Source: Alkalibacterium subtropicum
GTDB taxonomy: Bacteria > Bacillota > Bacilli > Lactobacillales > Carnobacteriaceae_A
Reading direction: 5' to 3'
DNA length: 32,228 bases
NCBI RefSeq assembly: GCF_900112455.1
Contig: NZ_FOLT01000017.1
Span: forward strand, 1-32,228
Shown: positions 16,135 through 26,700 of the stretch, in pieces
Layout: each line of letters begins with the position of its first letter
Numbering within the stretch: the first letter of the stretch is position 1
Made by a program: the position numbers and the translations under genes
The notes under the pieces: generated by a model
Seen by the model: only the letters and a program-made list of their open reading frames with translations
What the model was told of the DNA's origin: nothing
The model's database searches: none

Positions 16135-17931
16135 ATGGCAAATTATAATGTAAATAATACAACGGTCAATTCACTATTATCTCTAATCGACGAAAAGAAA
16201 ATTGCAATACCAGAAATTCAGCGCCCTTTCGTTTGGAAAAGTGCCAAAGTGCGCGACTTACTAGACTCACTTTTCAATGATTATCCTGTTGGTTATATCA
16301 TTACATGGCGTAATCCAGATGCGCGCTTAAAAAATGGTCATCTTTCAGAAGGTAAAACCATCCTGATTGATGGACAACAACGTGTGACTGCTTTAATGGC
16401 TGCAATTTCTGGCCACCAGATAGTAGATAAAAAGTATAATAAGAAACCGATCCGTATTGCTTTCGATCCTATAAACAAAAACTTTGAAGTATCGAACCCG
16501 GCCATTAGGAAAGATAAGCGCTGGATTCCAGACATTTCACACATTTTCAGTGAACATTTTTATTTATTCGAATTTGTAGAAGACTATTGTGAAAAAAATC
16601 CAGAAATTGATAGAAATAAATTGAGTAGAATTCTGCATAAACTCGAAAGCATTAAGCACAGTTCGATTGGTGTCATTGAACTTTCACATGCACTCGATAT
16701 AGAAGAAGTTACTGAAATTTTCATACGTATCAACTCAGCAGGAGTAGCACTAAGTCAGGCTGATTTTGCTATGTCTAAAATTTCAGTGAATGATGAGTTC
16801 AATGGACCGACCATTAGAAAAACGGTCGACTACTTTGCGAATATTATTTCTCAACCAGCCAGCTACGATCATATTCAGAATAATGACAAGGAATTTACGA
16901 ACACTGACAACTTTCGCTACATCAGCTGGGTGAAAAGCTATAATTCAGGAATATATGAACCAAGTTATACTGATGTTTTAAGAGTCGCTTTTACTTTTAA
17001 ATTTTTAAGAGGACGTTTGTCAGATCTCGTTAGCCTCTTATCCGGAAGAGATTTTGAAACGAGAGATTACAAAAAGGAAATCGAAGAAGAATCATTTGAG
17101 CAACTACATGAAGCTGTATTACAGTTTGTAAACCAAACGAATTTTAAGCAGTTTGTTACAATTATAAAATCATCAGGGGTTGTACACAAAAAATTAGTAA
17201 GATCGCAAAATACATTGAATTTTGCTTATGCACTATTTTTACTTCTTAAAGATAAAGGTGTACATACACCAGTCATTAACAAGATTGTACGAAAGTGGTT
17301 TGTCATCTCAATTTTAACTGAGCGTTATTCATCTTCAGCCGAATCTCAATTTGACTATGATATCAAACGTTTTGCAGATGCTGAAAATCCGGAAGACTAC
17401 GTTAAACGGATCGAGCAAGGAGAACTGTCTAGCGCATACTGGGATACTATATTGCCCGATAACTTCGAAACGTCAGTCAGAAGCAGTCCTTACTTCAATT
17501 TATTTGTAATGGCTCAAGTCTATTTGAAAGACTATGCGTTCCTTTCAAATAGTGTGACCGTACAGCATTTGATAGAAGAAAGAGGAGATATTCACCATAT
17601 TTTCCCTAAACGCTATCTCCAGAAAAATGGTTACAACCGACGTGGAGTCTATAATCAGATTGCCAATTATGCTTATACTGAACAGCCAGTGAATCTTAAA
17701 ATAAAAGCACAGCCACCTAAAGAATACATGGGGTGGATCATTGATCAGTTAGATAAAGAGTCATTTACTCTAGGAGAAATCAATGACAGTGAGAAACTAA
17801 AAGAAAACATGAGAATGAATGCTATTCCGACTTCGTTATCTTCAATGGACGTAGACGATTATGAAGATTTTCTTGTCGAGAGAAGAAAGTTGATGGCAGA
17901 TAAAATAAAAGAATACTACGATAAATTATGA
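16135..17931 (+). CDS. GmrSD/BrxU-like type IV restriction protein (DUF262-DUF1524)
   Basis: A 598-residue single-chain GmrSD-family protein. The DUF262 half carries IPEIQRPFVW (25-34) and DGQQR (79-83), the nucleotide-binding ParB-like motifs. FIRINSAGVALSQADFAMSK (near residue 200) is also typical. The DUF1524 half has the His-Me finger nuclease motif DIHHIFPKRYL from residue 485, with His487 and His488, and an Asn-containing YNQIANYA after it. Relatives cut phage DNA carrying modified cytosine (GmrSD, BrxU) or phosphorothioate-linked systems (SspE). BrxU is found in BREX islands, which fits the operon 900 bases downstream. The ribosome binding site AGGTG before ATG 16135 is moderate. The modification it recognises cannot be told. 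Confidence 0.88.
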   Translation: MANYNVNNTTVNSLLSLIDEKKIAIPEIQRPFVWKSAKVRDLLDSLFNDYPVGYIITWRNPDARLKNGHLSEGKTILIDGQQRVTALMAAISGHQIVDKKYNKKPIRIAFDPINKNFEVSNPAIRKDKRWIPDISHIFSEHFYLFEFVEDYCEKNPEIDRNKLSRILHKLESIKHSSIGVIELSHALDIEEVTEIFIRINSAGVALSQADFAMSKISVNDEFNGPTIRKTVDYFANIISQPASYDHIQNNDKEFTNTDNFRYISWVKSYNSGIYEPSYTDVLRVAFTFKFLRGRLSDLVSLLSGRDFETRDYKKEIEEESFEQLHEAVLQFVNQTNFKQFVTIIKSSGVVHKKLVRSQNTLNFAYALFLLLKDKGVHTPVINKIVRKWFVISILTERYSSSAESQFDYDIKRFADAENPEDYVKRIEQGELSSAYWDTILPDNFETSVRSSPYFNLFVMAQVYLKDYAFLSNSVTVQHLIEERGDIHHIFPKRYLQKNGYNRRGVYNQIANYAYTEQPVNLKIKAQPPKEYMGWIIDQLDKESFTLGEINDSEKLKENMRMNAIPTSLSSMDVDDYEDFLVERRKLMADKIKEYYDKL

Positions 17932-18097
17932 CTTAGTAAGACTACACAGTAATCAATCTCAATTCTGAAAATGTTGCAAAGGCAAGTAAAAAAATGCTGC
18001 GATAAGTGCTGCTAGTTACAAGTTTAGATGGAAGAAGGTATCTATTAAATTTATGGATTATAGATTCTGATGAGTCAATTTTCCTCAAAGAAATAAA

Positions 18098-18126
18098 TTG
18101 AATTCGTTGCCTTTTTGTATTACAAT
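18098..18126 (+). promoter_or_regulatory. Promoter of the RelB/RelE-type operon with overlapping palindrome
   Basis: TTGAAT (18098-18103) and TACAAT (18121-18126) with a 17-base spacer, a good SigA match. The -10 overlaps the perfect palindrome TTGTA-T-TACAA (18115-18125), and a further TGTACAA lies at 18129-18135. This is where a ribbon-helix-helix antitoxin would bind to repress its own operon. Confidence 0.65.
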
Positions 18127-18153
18127 GTATGTACAAAAGAAAGGGTGATTTCG

Positions 18154-18375
18154 ATGGCTGCTATTTCATTAAGAATCGATCCTGAGGAAGAAAAAGTCAT
18201 AAAAGAATACGCAAAATCAAAAAATATTTCTGTATCTGCTTTATTTAGAAATTCTGTTTTAGAAAAGATAGAAGATGACATTGACTTGAACTTATACAAA
18301 CAAGCAATGCAAGAATATGAAGAAAACCCTGAAAGCCTCTCTTTTGATGAGATGCTAGAGGAGTTATCCGATTAA
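18154..18375 (+). CDS. RelB/ParD-like antitoxin (ribbon-helix-helix)
   Basis: A 73-residue antitoxin. The N-terminus AAISLRIDPEEEKVIKEYAK is a ribbon-helix-helix DNA-binding strand and helix, continued by SVSALFRNSVLEKIED. The acidic C-terminal tail (YEENPESLSFDEMLEELSD) would wrap and neutralise the toxin. ATG 18154, with AAAGGGTGA upstream, is preferred to the ATG at 18115, which lies before the -10 box. The stop TAA is directly followed by the toxin ATG with no gap. It is likely to repress its own promoter through the palindrome at 18115-18125. Confidence 0.88.
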   Translation: MAAISLRIDPEEEKVIKEYAKSKNISVSALFRNSVLEKIEDDIDLNLYKQAMQEYEENPESLSFDEMLEELSD

Positions 18376-18645
18376 ATGGCAAAAAACTATCAGGTTCGTT
18401 TTGCAAAAAAAGCTCAAAAGAAATTAAAAAAAATGGACAAGCATCAGTCACTTTTGATTATGAGTTGGATCAAGAAAAATTTAGTCAATACAACCAAACC
18501 AAGACAGTTTGGTAAAGGATTGGTCGGGAATCATTCCGGAGAATGGCGTTATCGTATTGGCGATTATCGATTAATTGCCGATATCAATGACGAAACCATT
18601 ACCATTCTCATTTTAGAAGTAGGGCATAGAAGAGATATTTACTGA
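18376..18645 (+). CDS. RelE/ParE-family toxin
   Basis: An 89-residue basic toxin. Family marks are the start YQVRFAKKAQKKLKKMDK, then GEWRYRIGDYRLIADI (about 55-70) and the end LEVGHRRDIY. RelE members cleave mRNA in the ribosome, while ParE members poison gyrase. The Arg in WRYR, the Arg in DYR and the final HRRDIY resemble RelE-type mRNA nucleases more, but this is inference. It begins at the base after the antitoxin stop, so translation must be coupled. The pair lies between the GmrSD-like gene and the BREX operon, with a strong terminator behind it. Confidence 0.9.
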   Translation: MAKNYQVRFAKKAQKKLKKMDKHQSLLIMSWIKKNLVNTTKPRQFGKGLVGNHSGEWRYRIGDYRLIADINDETITILILEVGHRRDIY

Positions 18646-18745
18646 AATGTCCTATATGCATCTAGCAGCATTATATTGAAAAGTAAATCTGCATAGATAC
18701 TGGTCTCAGGATTGCAGGTGTCCACATAAATCATTACTAATACTC

Positions 18746-18779
18746 GACCACCTATTTATTATTGAGGTGGTCTTTTTTA
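18746..18779 (+). terminator. Strong terminator between the toxin-antitoxin pair and BREX
   Basis: GACCACCT (18746-18753) pairs with AGGTGGTC (18765-18772), followed by T6. It isolates the BREX operon from upstream transcription. Confidence 0.9.
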
Positions 18780-18789
18780 GCTTAACCAT

Positions 18790-18817
18790 TTCGCCGATCA
18801 GGCCAAACTGTTATACT
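18790..18817 (+). promoter_or_regulatory. Candidate BREX operon promoter
   Basis: TATACT (18812-18817) makes a good -10; the -35 (TTCGCC, 16 bases before) is poor. It is the only plausible promoter between the terminator and brxA. A weak -35 would fit control by an activator, but no BrxR-type WYL regulator gene is present in the window. Confidence 0.4.
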
Positions 18818-18854
18818 TAAAGGTAATAGAGTCTATTAGAAAAGAGCGAAAATT

Positions 18855-19460
18855 ATGACTAAAAAGTACCTAACAACGTTAAATACACGTCCGTTTTTAT
18901 ATCGAGAAACTAAAATGGTTGCTGAGTTAATTGATCAAGGTATGAGTGATGAAGATATTAAAGAAAAAGTAATAGATGATAATATTTTTCAACTGACAAG
19001 TAAAGATCGGCGTACAAGTTTTCTGAGCGAAATCAGAAAACGGTTGAACAACCTAGATGAATTCCTGCTAGAAAAATTTCTAGTCTCTGATACATCGACA
19101 CGTAAAGCTATCTTACTCTATGCCATTCTTATGAAAGACACTTTGTTCTATGAATGGATGAGAGAAGTTGTTTGGGACAAATGGTTAACGCTTGATGACG
19201 AAGTCACAAAATTAGATACTACTTCATTCATTGAAAACAAGGTTGAGCAAAATGAAACTGTGGCAAAATGGAAGATGTTAACACGTGAACGTTTAGTAAA
19301 CGCTTACCACCAAGCGCTGGTGGATGCAGAGTATGCCAATTATTCGGAAACTAAGATCATATTACAAAGACCAATCATTTCATCTCAAGTTGAACAGCAT
19401 TTAAAATCCGAGAAAGAAAAACATATCGTAGAAGTATTGTTAGGGGAGGTTATCGAGTGA
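18855..19460 (+). CDS. brxA: BREX protein BrxA (DUF1819)
   Basis: A 201-residue cytoplasmic protein of the DUF1819 family, the usual first gene of type 1 BREX. The N-terminal LNTRPFLYRETKMVAEL and the DDNIFQLTSKDRRTSFLSEIRKRL stretch are typical. It is described as a small helical DNA-binding protein, with an exact role in defence not settled. The ribosome binding site before ATG 18855 is weak (AGAGCGAAAA), which may keep the first product low. The stop overlaps brxB in GTGA. It heads an operon that runs unbroken to about 30007. Confidence 0.9.
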   Translation: MTKKYLTTLNTRPFLYRETKMVAELIDQGMSDEDIKEKVIDDNIFQLTSKDRRTSFLSEIRKRLNNLDEFLLEKFLVSDTSTRKAILLYAILMKDTLFYEWMREVVWDKWLTLDDEVTKLDTTSFIENKVEQNETVAKWKMLTRERLVNAYHQALVDAEYANYSETKIILQRPIISSQVEQHLKSEKEKHIVEVLLGEVIE

Positions 19461-20038
19461 GACCAATCACAGTAAGGCTTGATGAGTTAAATGAAAAATT
19501 ATCAGATCCGAAAATCTTATCAAACAAAGGTCTAGGTAACGAAGTGGGGTTTTACATTTTTGACTACGAACCGGAAGACGAACTGGTGGTTAGAGATGCT
19601 ATTCCCTATATAAAGAAGCAGATACAGAGGGAGAACCCGGGAACAAAAATTCAGGTATTTGATTTATTCGATATCGTTTTAGCTTTTTTTGAAGAACGTG
19701 GGTATATGGATAAGAACTTTAAAATGGAAGATAAAAAAAGAAGTGAATTCCTTTACGACAAGATGAAAAAAGCCTTGAAGCTTGCGACTGATAATGACTG
19801 GATCGTTAAATATATTAGTGCACATATGGATGAAGATGCCATGATTTTCATTACAGGAGTAGGTAAAGCTTATCCGATTGTTCGCTCACACACGGTATTG
19901 AATAATCTTCAAACAGTCGTTGAAAAGAAACCGTTGATCATGTTTTATCCAGGGCGTTATGAGAACGGTGGATTACGTTTGTTTTCACGCTTTATGGATG
20001 ACAATTACTACCGTGCATTTAAACTGATAGAAAACTAA
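19457..20038 (+). CDS. brxB: BREX protein BrxB (DUF1788)
   Basis: A 193-residue DUF1788 protein with a GTG start in the GTGA overlap with brxA; AGGGGAGG lies just before it. Visible features are NKGLGNEVGFYIFDYEPEDEL (around 22-42), IQVFDLFDIVLAFFEERGY and, near the end, KPLIMFYPGRYENGGLRLF, all usual in this family. In BREX it is a small core component needed with BrxC and PglX; its chemistry is not known. It lies 20 bases before brxC. Confidence 0.9.
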   Translation: MRPITVRLDELNEKLSDPKILSNKGLGNEVGFYIFDYEPEDELVVRDAIPYIKKQIQRENPGTKIQVFDLFDIVLAFFEERGYMDKNFKMEDKKRSEFLYDKMKKALKLATDNDWIVKYISAHMDEDAMIFITGVGKAYPIVRSHTVLNNLQTVVEKKPLIMFYPGRYENGGLRLFSRFMDDNYYRAFKLIEN

Positions 20039-20058
20039 ACGAAAAGGAGTACACGTCT

Positions 20059-23000
20059 ATGAAAATAGAACAACTATTTAAAAAAGACATCACACGAGAT
20101 ATTCAAGGTGTTATAAAAATCGGTCAAAAAGAAAAAGAGAATATCAAGCAGGAACTTGAAGAGTATGTCATAACTGAAGAACTGCATCAGCATTTCGAAA
20201 CGTTCTATAAAGCCTACTCAAAAGCTTATGATAAACCGACCGATAGGATGGGCGTTTGGATTTCAGGTTTCTTTGGATCTGGTAAATCTCATTTCTTGAA
20301 AATACTTTCTTATTTACTTCAGTCCAATATGGAAATCGATGGTAAAAAACCTGTTGATTTCTTTAAGGATAAACTACATAATCAGGAGTTACTGTCGATG
20401 ATGCAGAAAGTCACGGCTCATCCAAGTGACGTCGTCTTGTTTAACATTGACTCTAAGGCTGACTCTGACAGCAAGCAGAATAAAACGGCGATCGTTAAAG
20501 TGTTCAATAAAGTGTATAACGAAATGCGCGGTTATTCTGCCAGTATTCCATGGTTAGCTGAACTAGAAGAGACCTTGGATGAAAAAGGAGAATATGAAGC
20601 ATTTCAAAGCTATTTTGAAGAAGAAACAGGCTTGAAATGGTCCGAGGGTAGAGAAGAACTGTATTATAACTTTGACGAGACAGTTATCGCTTTAGCCAAA
20701 GCAACGAACAGCAGTGAAGAGAGTGCTAACCGCTGGCTTGAGAATGGTGAAAATAATTACTCAATATCAGTAGAGGAGTTCGCTCAACGTATCAAAAAAT
20801 ACGTCGATAAGAAAGATAAAGACTACCGTCTGATTTTCTCTGTAGATGAAGTGGGTCAGTATATATCTGAAAATACGAATTTGATGCTTAACCTGCAAAC
20901 CGTCGTTGAAGACTTAGGTAAACTTTGCAACGGTAAAGTATGGGTAATCGTTACTTCCCAACAAGATATAAACAGTTTACAAGAACATATGTCCTCAACC
21001 GATTTCTCTAAAATCCAAGGTCGGTTTAATACCCGTGTGAGCTTGAGCAGTGCGAACGCCGATGAGGTTATCAAGATTCGTTTGCTTGATAAAAAGGCAG
21101 ACGCATACGCTAAGCTTCTTTCTAACTACGATGAGCATGCTGTGTCGATCAAAAATAAGCTCGAGTTCGAAGATGCTGCAACGATGCAGTTTTATAAAAG
21201 TCGCGAAGATTTTGCCAAAGTGTATCCCTTTGTGCCGTATCAATTTAACCTCCTCCAAAAAGTCTTTACTGGCATTCGTGAACATGGATCTGCTGGGAAA
21301 CACTTATCGGATGGTGAACGTAACCTACTGGAATCCATCCAGCAGGCAACGATTCAGCATAAAGAGGCCGATCTCAACACATTGATTCCTTTCCATGTCT
21401 TTTACGATAATATCGACCAGGCTCTAGAGCATTCGGTTCGTTCAACGATCATCAAAGCCAATCAGAATGAGATGCTGAGTGATTTTGATGTCAATGTCTT
21501 GAAGCTTTTGTTCCTCATTCGTTATGTCGATGAAATGCCAGGAACACTCAAAAACTTAACGACTTTGATGATCCATTCTATCGATGAAGATATGATCGAA
21601 TTAAGCAACAACATCAAGCGCTCACTAGATCTGCTGGAAAATGAATTTTTGATCCAGCGTATCGGTAACAAATACTTGTTCTTGACTAATGAAGAACAGG
21701 ATATCAACCGTGAAATTGATAATATCGAAATTCCTACATCGGAATACATTATGGAAGCTGGGAACCGCCTGATCAACGACGTGTTGAATCTTAGACGCTT
21801 TACTTATCAGCCTTATTGTGATCAACCTGATATTACCTATCTCATGGATATCTCTTTATGGATCGATGACCGTTCACTGAGAAGCACGTCTTCAACGATC
21901 GGTGTGCGTTTCATGACAACCTATTCCGACCACTATGAAGATCAGGATGCCATTGCCTTGTCTCAACGCGAAGATAAAATGGTTATCGTCCGTTTGCCTG
22001 AAGAGGAAGACTTCACTGAGATCAAGAATTACTTACGAATCAATCAGTATTTAAGAAGACAGACGACTCAGTCACTGACACCTTCTCAGCAAGACATTCG
22101 CCAGAGAAAAGCTTCTGAACGTAAGCAATTAGAAGATGTCTTTGTTGCCAAATTGAAACAAGATATTAGTGATGCCAATATCCTAGTCAATGGATCAGAA
22201 ATTGACATCAGTGGTACACCGGAAAAGCGTATTGAAAAAGGCTTATACTCGTTGGTTTCAAATACGTACCCTAAAATCTTCTATATAAAAAATTCTTATT
22301 CAAAAGATGAACTGGAAAAACTTATTTTACGTAGAGATGTTTCCTTGCTAGAAGAGTATGAAGATAAAAATAATGAAGCAACGGAAGAGATCGAACGTTA
22401 TCTTGATATGCAAAAAGAGCGCAACATGGTCGTGACGTTGAGAGAAGTTCTGAACCGTTATACGGTGGAGCCCTATGGATGGAATGATCTGGACATTTTA
22501 GCGAGCTTAGTCCGCTTGATCAAACTTGAAAAGGTTCAGTTCACTTTAAACAGCAAACACATGAATGTATTTGAAAACGACTTTATGCGAAATATTCAAA
22601 GCTCCAAATGGCAGGAGAAAATCGTTGTTGCTAAACGCAAAACATTAAATGACTCAATCAAAAGACAAGTCAAAGAGCTGACCAAGGACCTATTTAACAT
22701 TTCAGCACTGGAAGATAAAGAAGAAGACATGTATCAGACCATAACTAACCGATTCAGTACAGAACTGAAAGAGCTGCAGGATAAACTGTCGCTTTACCGA
22801 GAAAATAGCTATCCTGACCAGCAGTTGATCCGCGATGCGATCACAAAAATAGAGCGTCTACTTTCTATCAAAGATGCCAGAGAGTTCTTGACTCAGTATG
22901 TTGAACAGGGAGACGAACTGTTAGATCTATTCGAAGATCTTGAAGATATATTAGAATTTTTAAACAATCACAAAGGTATATTTGATAAAACGACAGAGCA

Positions 23001-23700
23001 AATCAGTCTTTACGAGAAAGACCGTAACTATATCGAAAACGATGAGTTACGAACGATTTATGAAGCGGAGAAGGCGATCATAGATTTGCCCCGTCCATAT
23101 CGCAAAATGAAAGAATTGAAAGACTGGACGGATCAGTTCACTTCGGCGTACACAGATGAACTGGAATCTGTATCACAGCCTGTTCATGAAGCCATCGAGC
23201 AAGACAAGTTAGACATCGAACAGGAACTTAAAGCAATAGAAGGGGAGCCGGAGTACGACAAGCTTTACCGCAGTTATAAGTTCCGTCTATCCAATGTTGA
23301 AACAGGTTTACAGACAGCAGGAACAGTTCGTGACTTAAAATCATTTAAACAGGAATCCAGTACGATCAAAGGAACACTTATTCATCAGATCGAAGAAGCG
23401 AAACAAGTGATTGCGAAAAGGAATAAAGAAGTAAAAGTAACTCCACCGATTAATACAACTCCACCTAAACCCACTGGAGGTAAGGGCGATGGAGCAAATG
23501 GTCGAGATGGTGGAGAAGTTGCCATTAACCAGACACCACCAGCAAGTCCACCTAAAACAGTTGTGGTTCACAAAGACACAATCATTCCAAACCGCATGGT
23601 CGAGCTGAATAGTGAAGAAGACATTGAAGATTATCTAAATGAAATGCGCAAAACCTTGAAGAAGTACCTAGACAACGCCGACTACATCAAATTGATATAG
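20059..23700 (+). CDS. brxC: BREX protein BrxC, large P-loop ATPase
   Basis: A 1213-residue cytoplasmic ATPase, of normal length for BrxC. The Walker A motif is GFFGSGKSHF (70-79) and the Walker B is LIFSVDE (258-264). Arginine-containing IQGRFNTRVSLSS follows in the sensor region. Long charged helices fill the middle and C-terminal parts (coiled-coil-like around 880-1130). A flexible Pro-Gly linker (TPPINTTPPKPTGGKG and following, about 1130-1175) precedes a short C-terminal piece with VELNSEEDIEDYLNEMRKTL, which might dock a partner. AAAAGGAG supports ATG 20059. BrxC belongs to the ORC/Cdc6-like AAA+ ATPases and is required for BREX activity. It is 12 bases from pglX. Confidence 0.93.
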   Translation: MKIEQLFKKDITRDIQGVIKIGQKEKENIKQELEEYVITEELHQHFETFYKAYSKAYDKPTDRMGVWISGFFGSGKSHFLKILSYLLQSNMEIDGKKPVDFFKDKLHNQELLSMMQKVTAHPSDVVLFNIDSKADSDSKQNKTAIVKVFNKVYNEMRGYSASIPWLAELEETLDEKGEYEAFQSYFEEETGLKWSEGREELYYNFDETVIALAKATNSSEESANRWLENGENNYSISVEEFAQRIKKYVDKKDKDYRLIFSVDEVGQYISENTNLMLNLQTVVEDLGKLCNGKVWVIVTSQQDINSLQEHMSSTDFSKIQGRFNTRVSLSSANADEVIKIRLLDKKADAYAKLLSNYDEHAVSIKNKLEFEDAATMQFYKSREDFAKVYPFVPYQFNLLQKVFTGIREHGSAGKHLSDGERNLLESIQQATIQHKEADLNTLIPFHVFYDNIDQALEHSVRSTIIKANQNEMLSDFDVNVLKLLFLIRYVDEMPGTLKNLTTLMIHSIDEDMIELSNNIKRSLDLLENEFLIQRIGNKYLFLTNEEQDINREIDNIEIPTSEYIMEAGNRLINDVLNLRRFTYQPYCDQPDITYLMDISLWIDDRSLRSTSSTIGVRFMTTYSDHYEDQDAIALSQREDKMVIVRLPEEEDFTEIKNYLRINQYLRRQTTQSLTPSQQDIRQRKASERKQLEDVFVAKLKQDISDANILVNGSEIDISGTPEKRIEKGLYSLVSNTYPKIFYIKNSYSKDELEKLILRRDVSLLEEYEDKNNEATEEIERYLDMQKERNMVVTLREVLNRYTVEPYGWNDLDILASLVRLIKLEKVQFTLNSKHMNVFENDFMRNIQSSKWQEKIVVAKRKTLNDSIKRQVKELTKDLFNISALEDKEEDMYQTITNRFSTELKELQDKLSLYRENSYPDQQLIRDAITKIERLLSIKDAREFLTQYVEQGDELLDLFEDLEDILEFLNNHKGIFDKTTEQISLYEKDRNYIENDELRTIYEAEKAIIDLPRPYRKMKELKDWTDQFTSAYTDELESVSQPVHEAIEQDKLDIEQELKAIEGEPEYDKLYRSYKFRLSNVETGLQTAGTVRDLKSFKQESSTIKGTLIHQIEEAKQVIAKRNKEVKVTPPINTTPPKPTGGKGDGANGRDGGEVAINQTPPASPPKTVVVHKDTIIPNRMVELNSEEDIEDYLNEMRKTLKKYLDNADYIKLI

Positions 23701-23712
23701 GAGAGACGGACT

Positions 23713-26700
23713 TTGAATAAGACACAACTACGAAAATTTGCAGCAACGGCTCGCAAGAGAATAGAAGATGCTGTAAAGCAAAAAGCTTACTCGTTTGGCA
23801 TCACCAAAGATGAGATCAACCCTTTACAAGAATTAAGTGACGGGCTCATTATCAATGGAACGGTTATAGGCGAGCGTGAACAAAAGCAATACAATCATTT
23901 GAAAAACCGTATCTTAATGGAAGGATACGAAACAGTCATGGACGAAGCGGCTTACACTTGGTTTAACCGCTTCGTTGCCATGCGCTACATGGAAGTCAAT
24001 GATTTCTTACCCATTAATATGCGTATTTTATCTTCAAAAAAACCAGACAAACGCGAACCTGATGCTTTGACAGAGATTTTATCACTCGTGGATGACCTTG
24101 ATCTGAACCGCGAGCGTGTTTATCAGATGAAGGAAGACAGTCAGCTGAATGAGCTTTATCAATACTTATTAATTAAACAAAGCATCAAACTGGGAGATAT
24201 ACTTCCTAATGTCTTTGATCCAATTACCGATGACTTGGCACTACTTCTTCCAGATAATTTGCTTAACGAAAATAGTGTTATTCGAGATATCGTTACGATG
24301 GTTGATGAACAAGACTGGACAGAAGTTGAAATCGTCGGCTGGTTGTATCAATATTACATTGCTGACCAGAAAGAATCCTTCTTTTCTAATAGAGGTAAAA
24401 AGGCAGGTAAAAAGGATATCCCAGTAGCTACCCAACTATTTACACCTAAATGGATAGTGAAATATATGGTTGATAATTCTTTAGGAAAATACTGGTTAGA
24501 ACGATATCCGGATAAAGATATTGAAACGTCCTTAGATTATTATTTAAAGTCAGGTGATAATAACCTTGGTGATAAACCAGCGGTCGACATCGAACAGCTG
24601 ACCTTTTTAGACCCCAGTTGTGGTTCTGGACACATATTAGTTTATGCTTTCGATGTATATTATAAGCTATATCTCTCACGAGGATATAGAGAACGAGAGA
24701 TTCCTAAATTAATTTTAAATAATAACCTTTTTGGGCTTGATATAGATAAACGTGCAGCACAATTAGCCACATTTGCTTTAACTATGAAAGCCAGAGAATA
24801 TGACCGACGTTTATTCAGTCGAGACTATAAGGTTCATATTCATAGTATTGAAGAAAGTAATACGATTGAAAATGAATATGTGGAATTACTTGCGGATGAA
24901 AATACAGATGTAAAAACTGTTACAGAATTATTAGTAAGTGTATATAATGATGCAAAACTATATGGATCCATCCTTCAAGTGCCAGAGATTGATATATCTC
25001 TAATTGAAGGTCAAATGGAATCAATTAAAAACAGAACAGAGATTGATATCTTTACTACTGAATTAATTGAATACGTCTTTCCTCTAATTGAGGATTTGAT
25101 CGATCAATATAAATTATTGAGTAAAACATATGATATTGTAGTCACGAATCCTCCATACATGAATAACTTCAATAAAAATTTAAAGGACTTCATCAATAAA
25201 CATTATAAAGATTACAAGAAAGATCTATTCTCTGTATTTATTTATCGATGTACTCTGTTTACTAAAGAACATGGTTATACAGCTCTAATGACACCCATGG
25301 TATGGATGTTTATATCTTCCTATGAAAAATTAAGAAATTATATTGTTAAACATAAGTCTATTGGAAGTCTTGTTCACTTAGAATATTCTGCCTTTAAAGA
25401 TGCCACCGTGCCATTGTGTACATTTGTGTTGAAGAATGAATTTTCCGATGAAAAAGGGACATACATACGTCTAACTGAATTTACTGGCGGAATGGATGTG
25501 CAAGAAGAGAAGTTCTTAGAAGCCAAGCATGATTCTACCACCTCATTCAGATATGAAACTGACTCTAGCAACTTCAGCAAAATTCCAGGAAGCCCAATTG
25601 CTTATTGGATAAGTAATTCAATGCTCAAGGTTTTCGTTGAAGGAATCTTATTAGAAGAATATGCTGAAGCTAAAAATGGTTTTACTACAGGAAATAATAA
25701 TTTATTCTTAAGATTATGGCACGAAGTAGATCCACATAATATCGATTTTCATGAAAGTAGTATTGAATATGTAAGTGAAAATACACATACTTGGTTTCCC
25801 TATAATAAAGGTGGAAGTTTTAGAAAATGGTATGGTAATTTAAAACATGTGATTAATTGGTCTGATAATGGACGTGAAATAAAAAACTATGGGCACTTAG
25901 TTCCTAGAAGTTTAAGTTATATGTTTAAAACTAGTCTAACATGGTCTAAAATTTCTTCTGCCTCTATTTCTTTTAGATTTGTACCTTCTGGAAACATGTT
26001 CGATGTTGCAGGTCTAAGTATGTTTGTAAAAAACAAAATTTACTTAAATTATTTGTTCGCTTTATTAAACTCAAAAGTAACAAAAAGAATATTGTTAATG
26101 CTATCACCAACATTAAATTTTGAAACAGGGCATATTCGCTCTATACCTGTTATTTATAATGATAAAAGACATAATTTAATTTCTGATATTGTTAATATAA
26201 ATAAAATATTATCAAAAAATGACTGGAATTCCTTCGAAACCTCCTGGGATTTTGAGGACCATCCTTTCATAATTCACAAAAAAGATTCTGCATTAATTGA
26301 AAACAGCTTTAACAACTGGGAAGAAGTTGCTGAAGAACGCTTCTACCAGTTGAAAGCAAATGAAGAAGAACTGAACCGTATCTTCATTGATATCTATGGT
26401 CTTCAAGATGAACTGACTCCTGAAGTGGAAGAAAAAGATGTGACAGTGAATAAAGCCGTATTGGACCGAGACGTTAAGAGTTTCTTATCTTATCTCGTTG
26501 GTTTGATGTTCGGTCGCTATTCACTTGATAAAAAAGGTTTGGCTTATGCTGGTGGAGAGTGGGACGAGAGCCACTACACTTCTTATAAACCAGATGACAC
26601 CAATATCATCCCATTGACTGAAGATCAATATTTCGAAGATGACATTATGAATAAGATAGAAGAACTGGTCAGTTTAATTTACGGAAAAGAGACACTTGAA

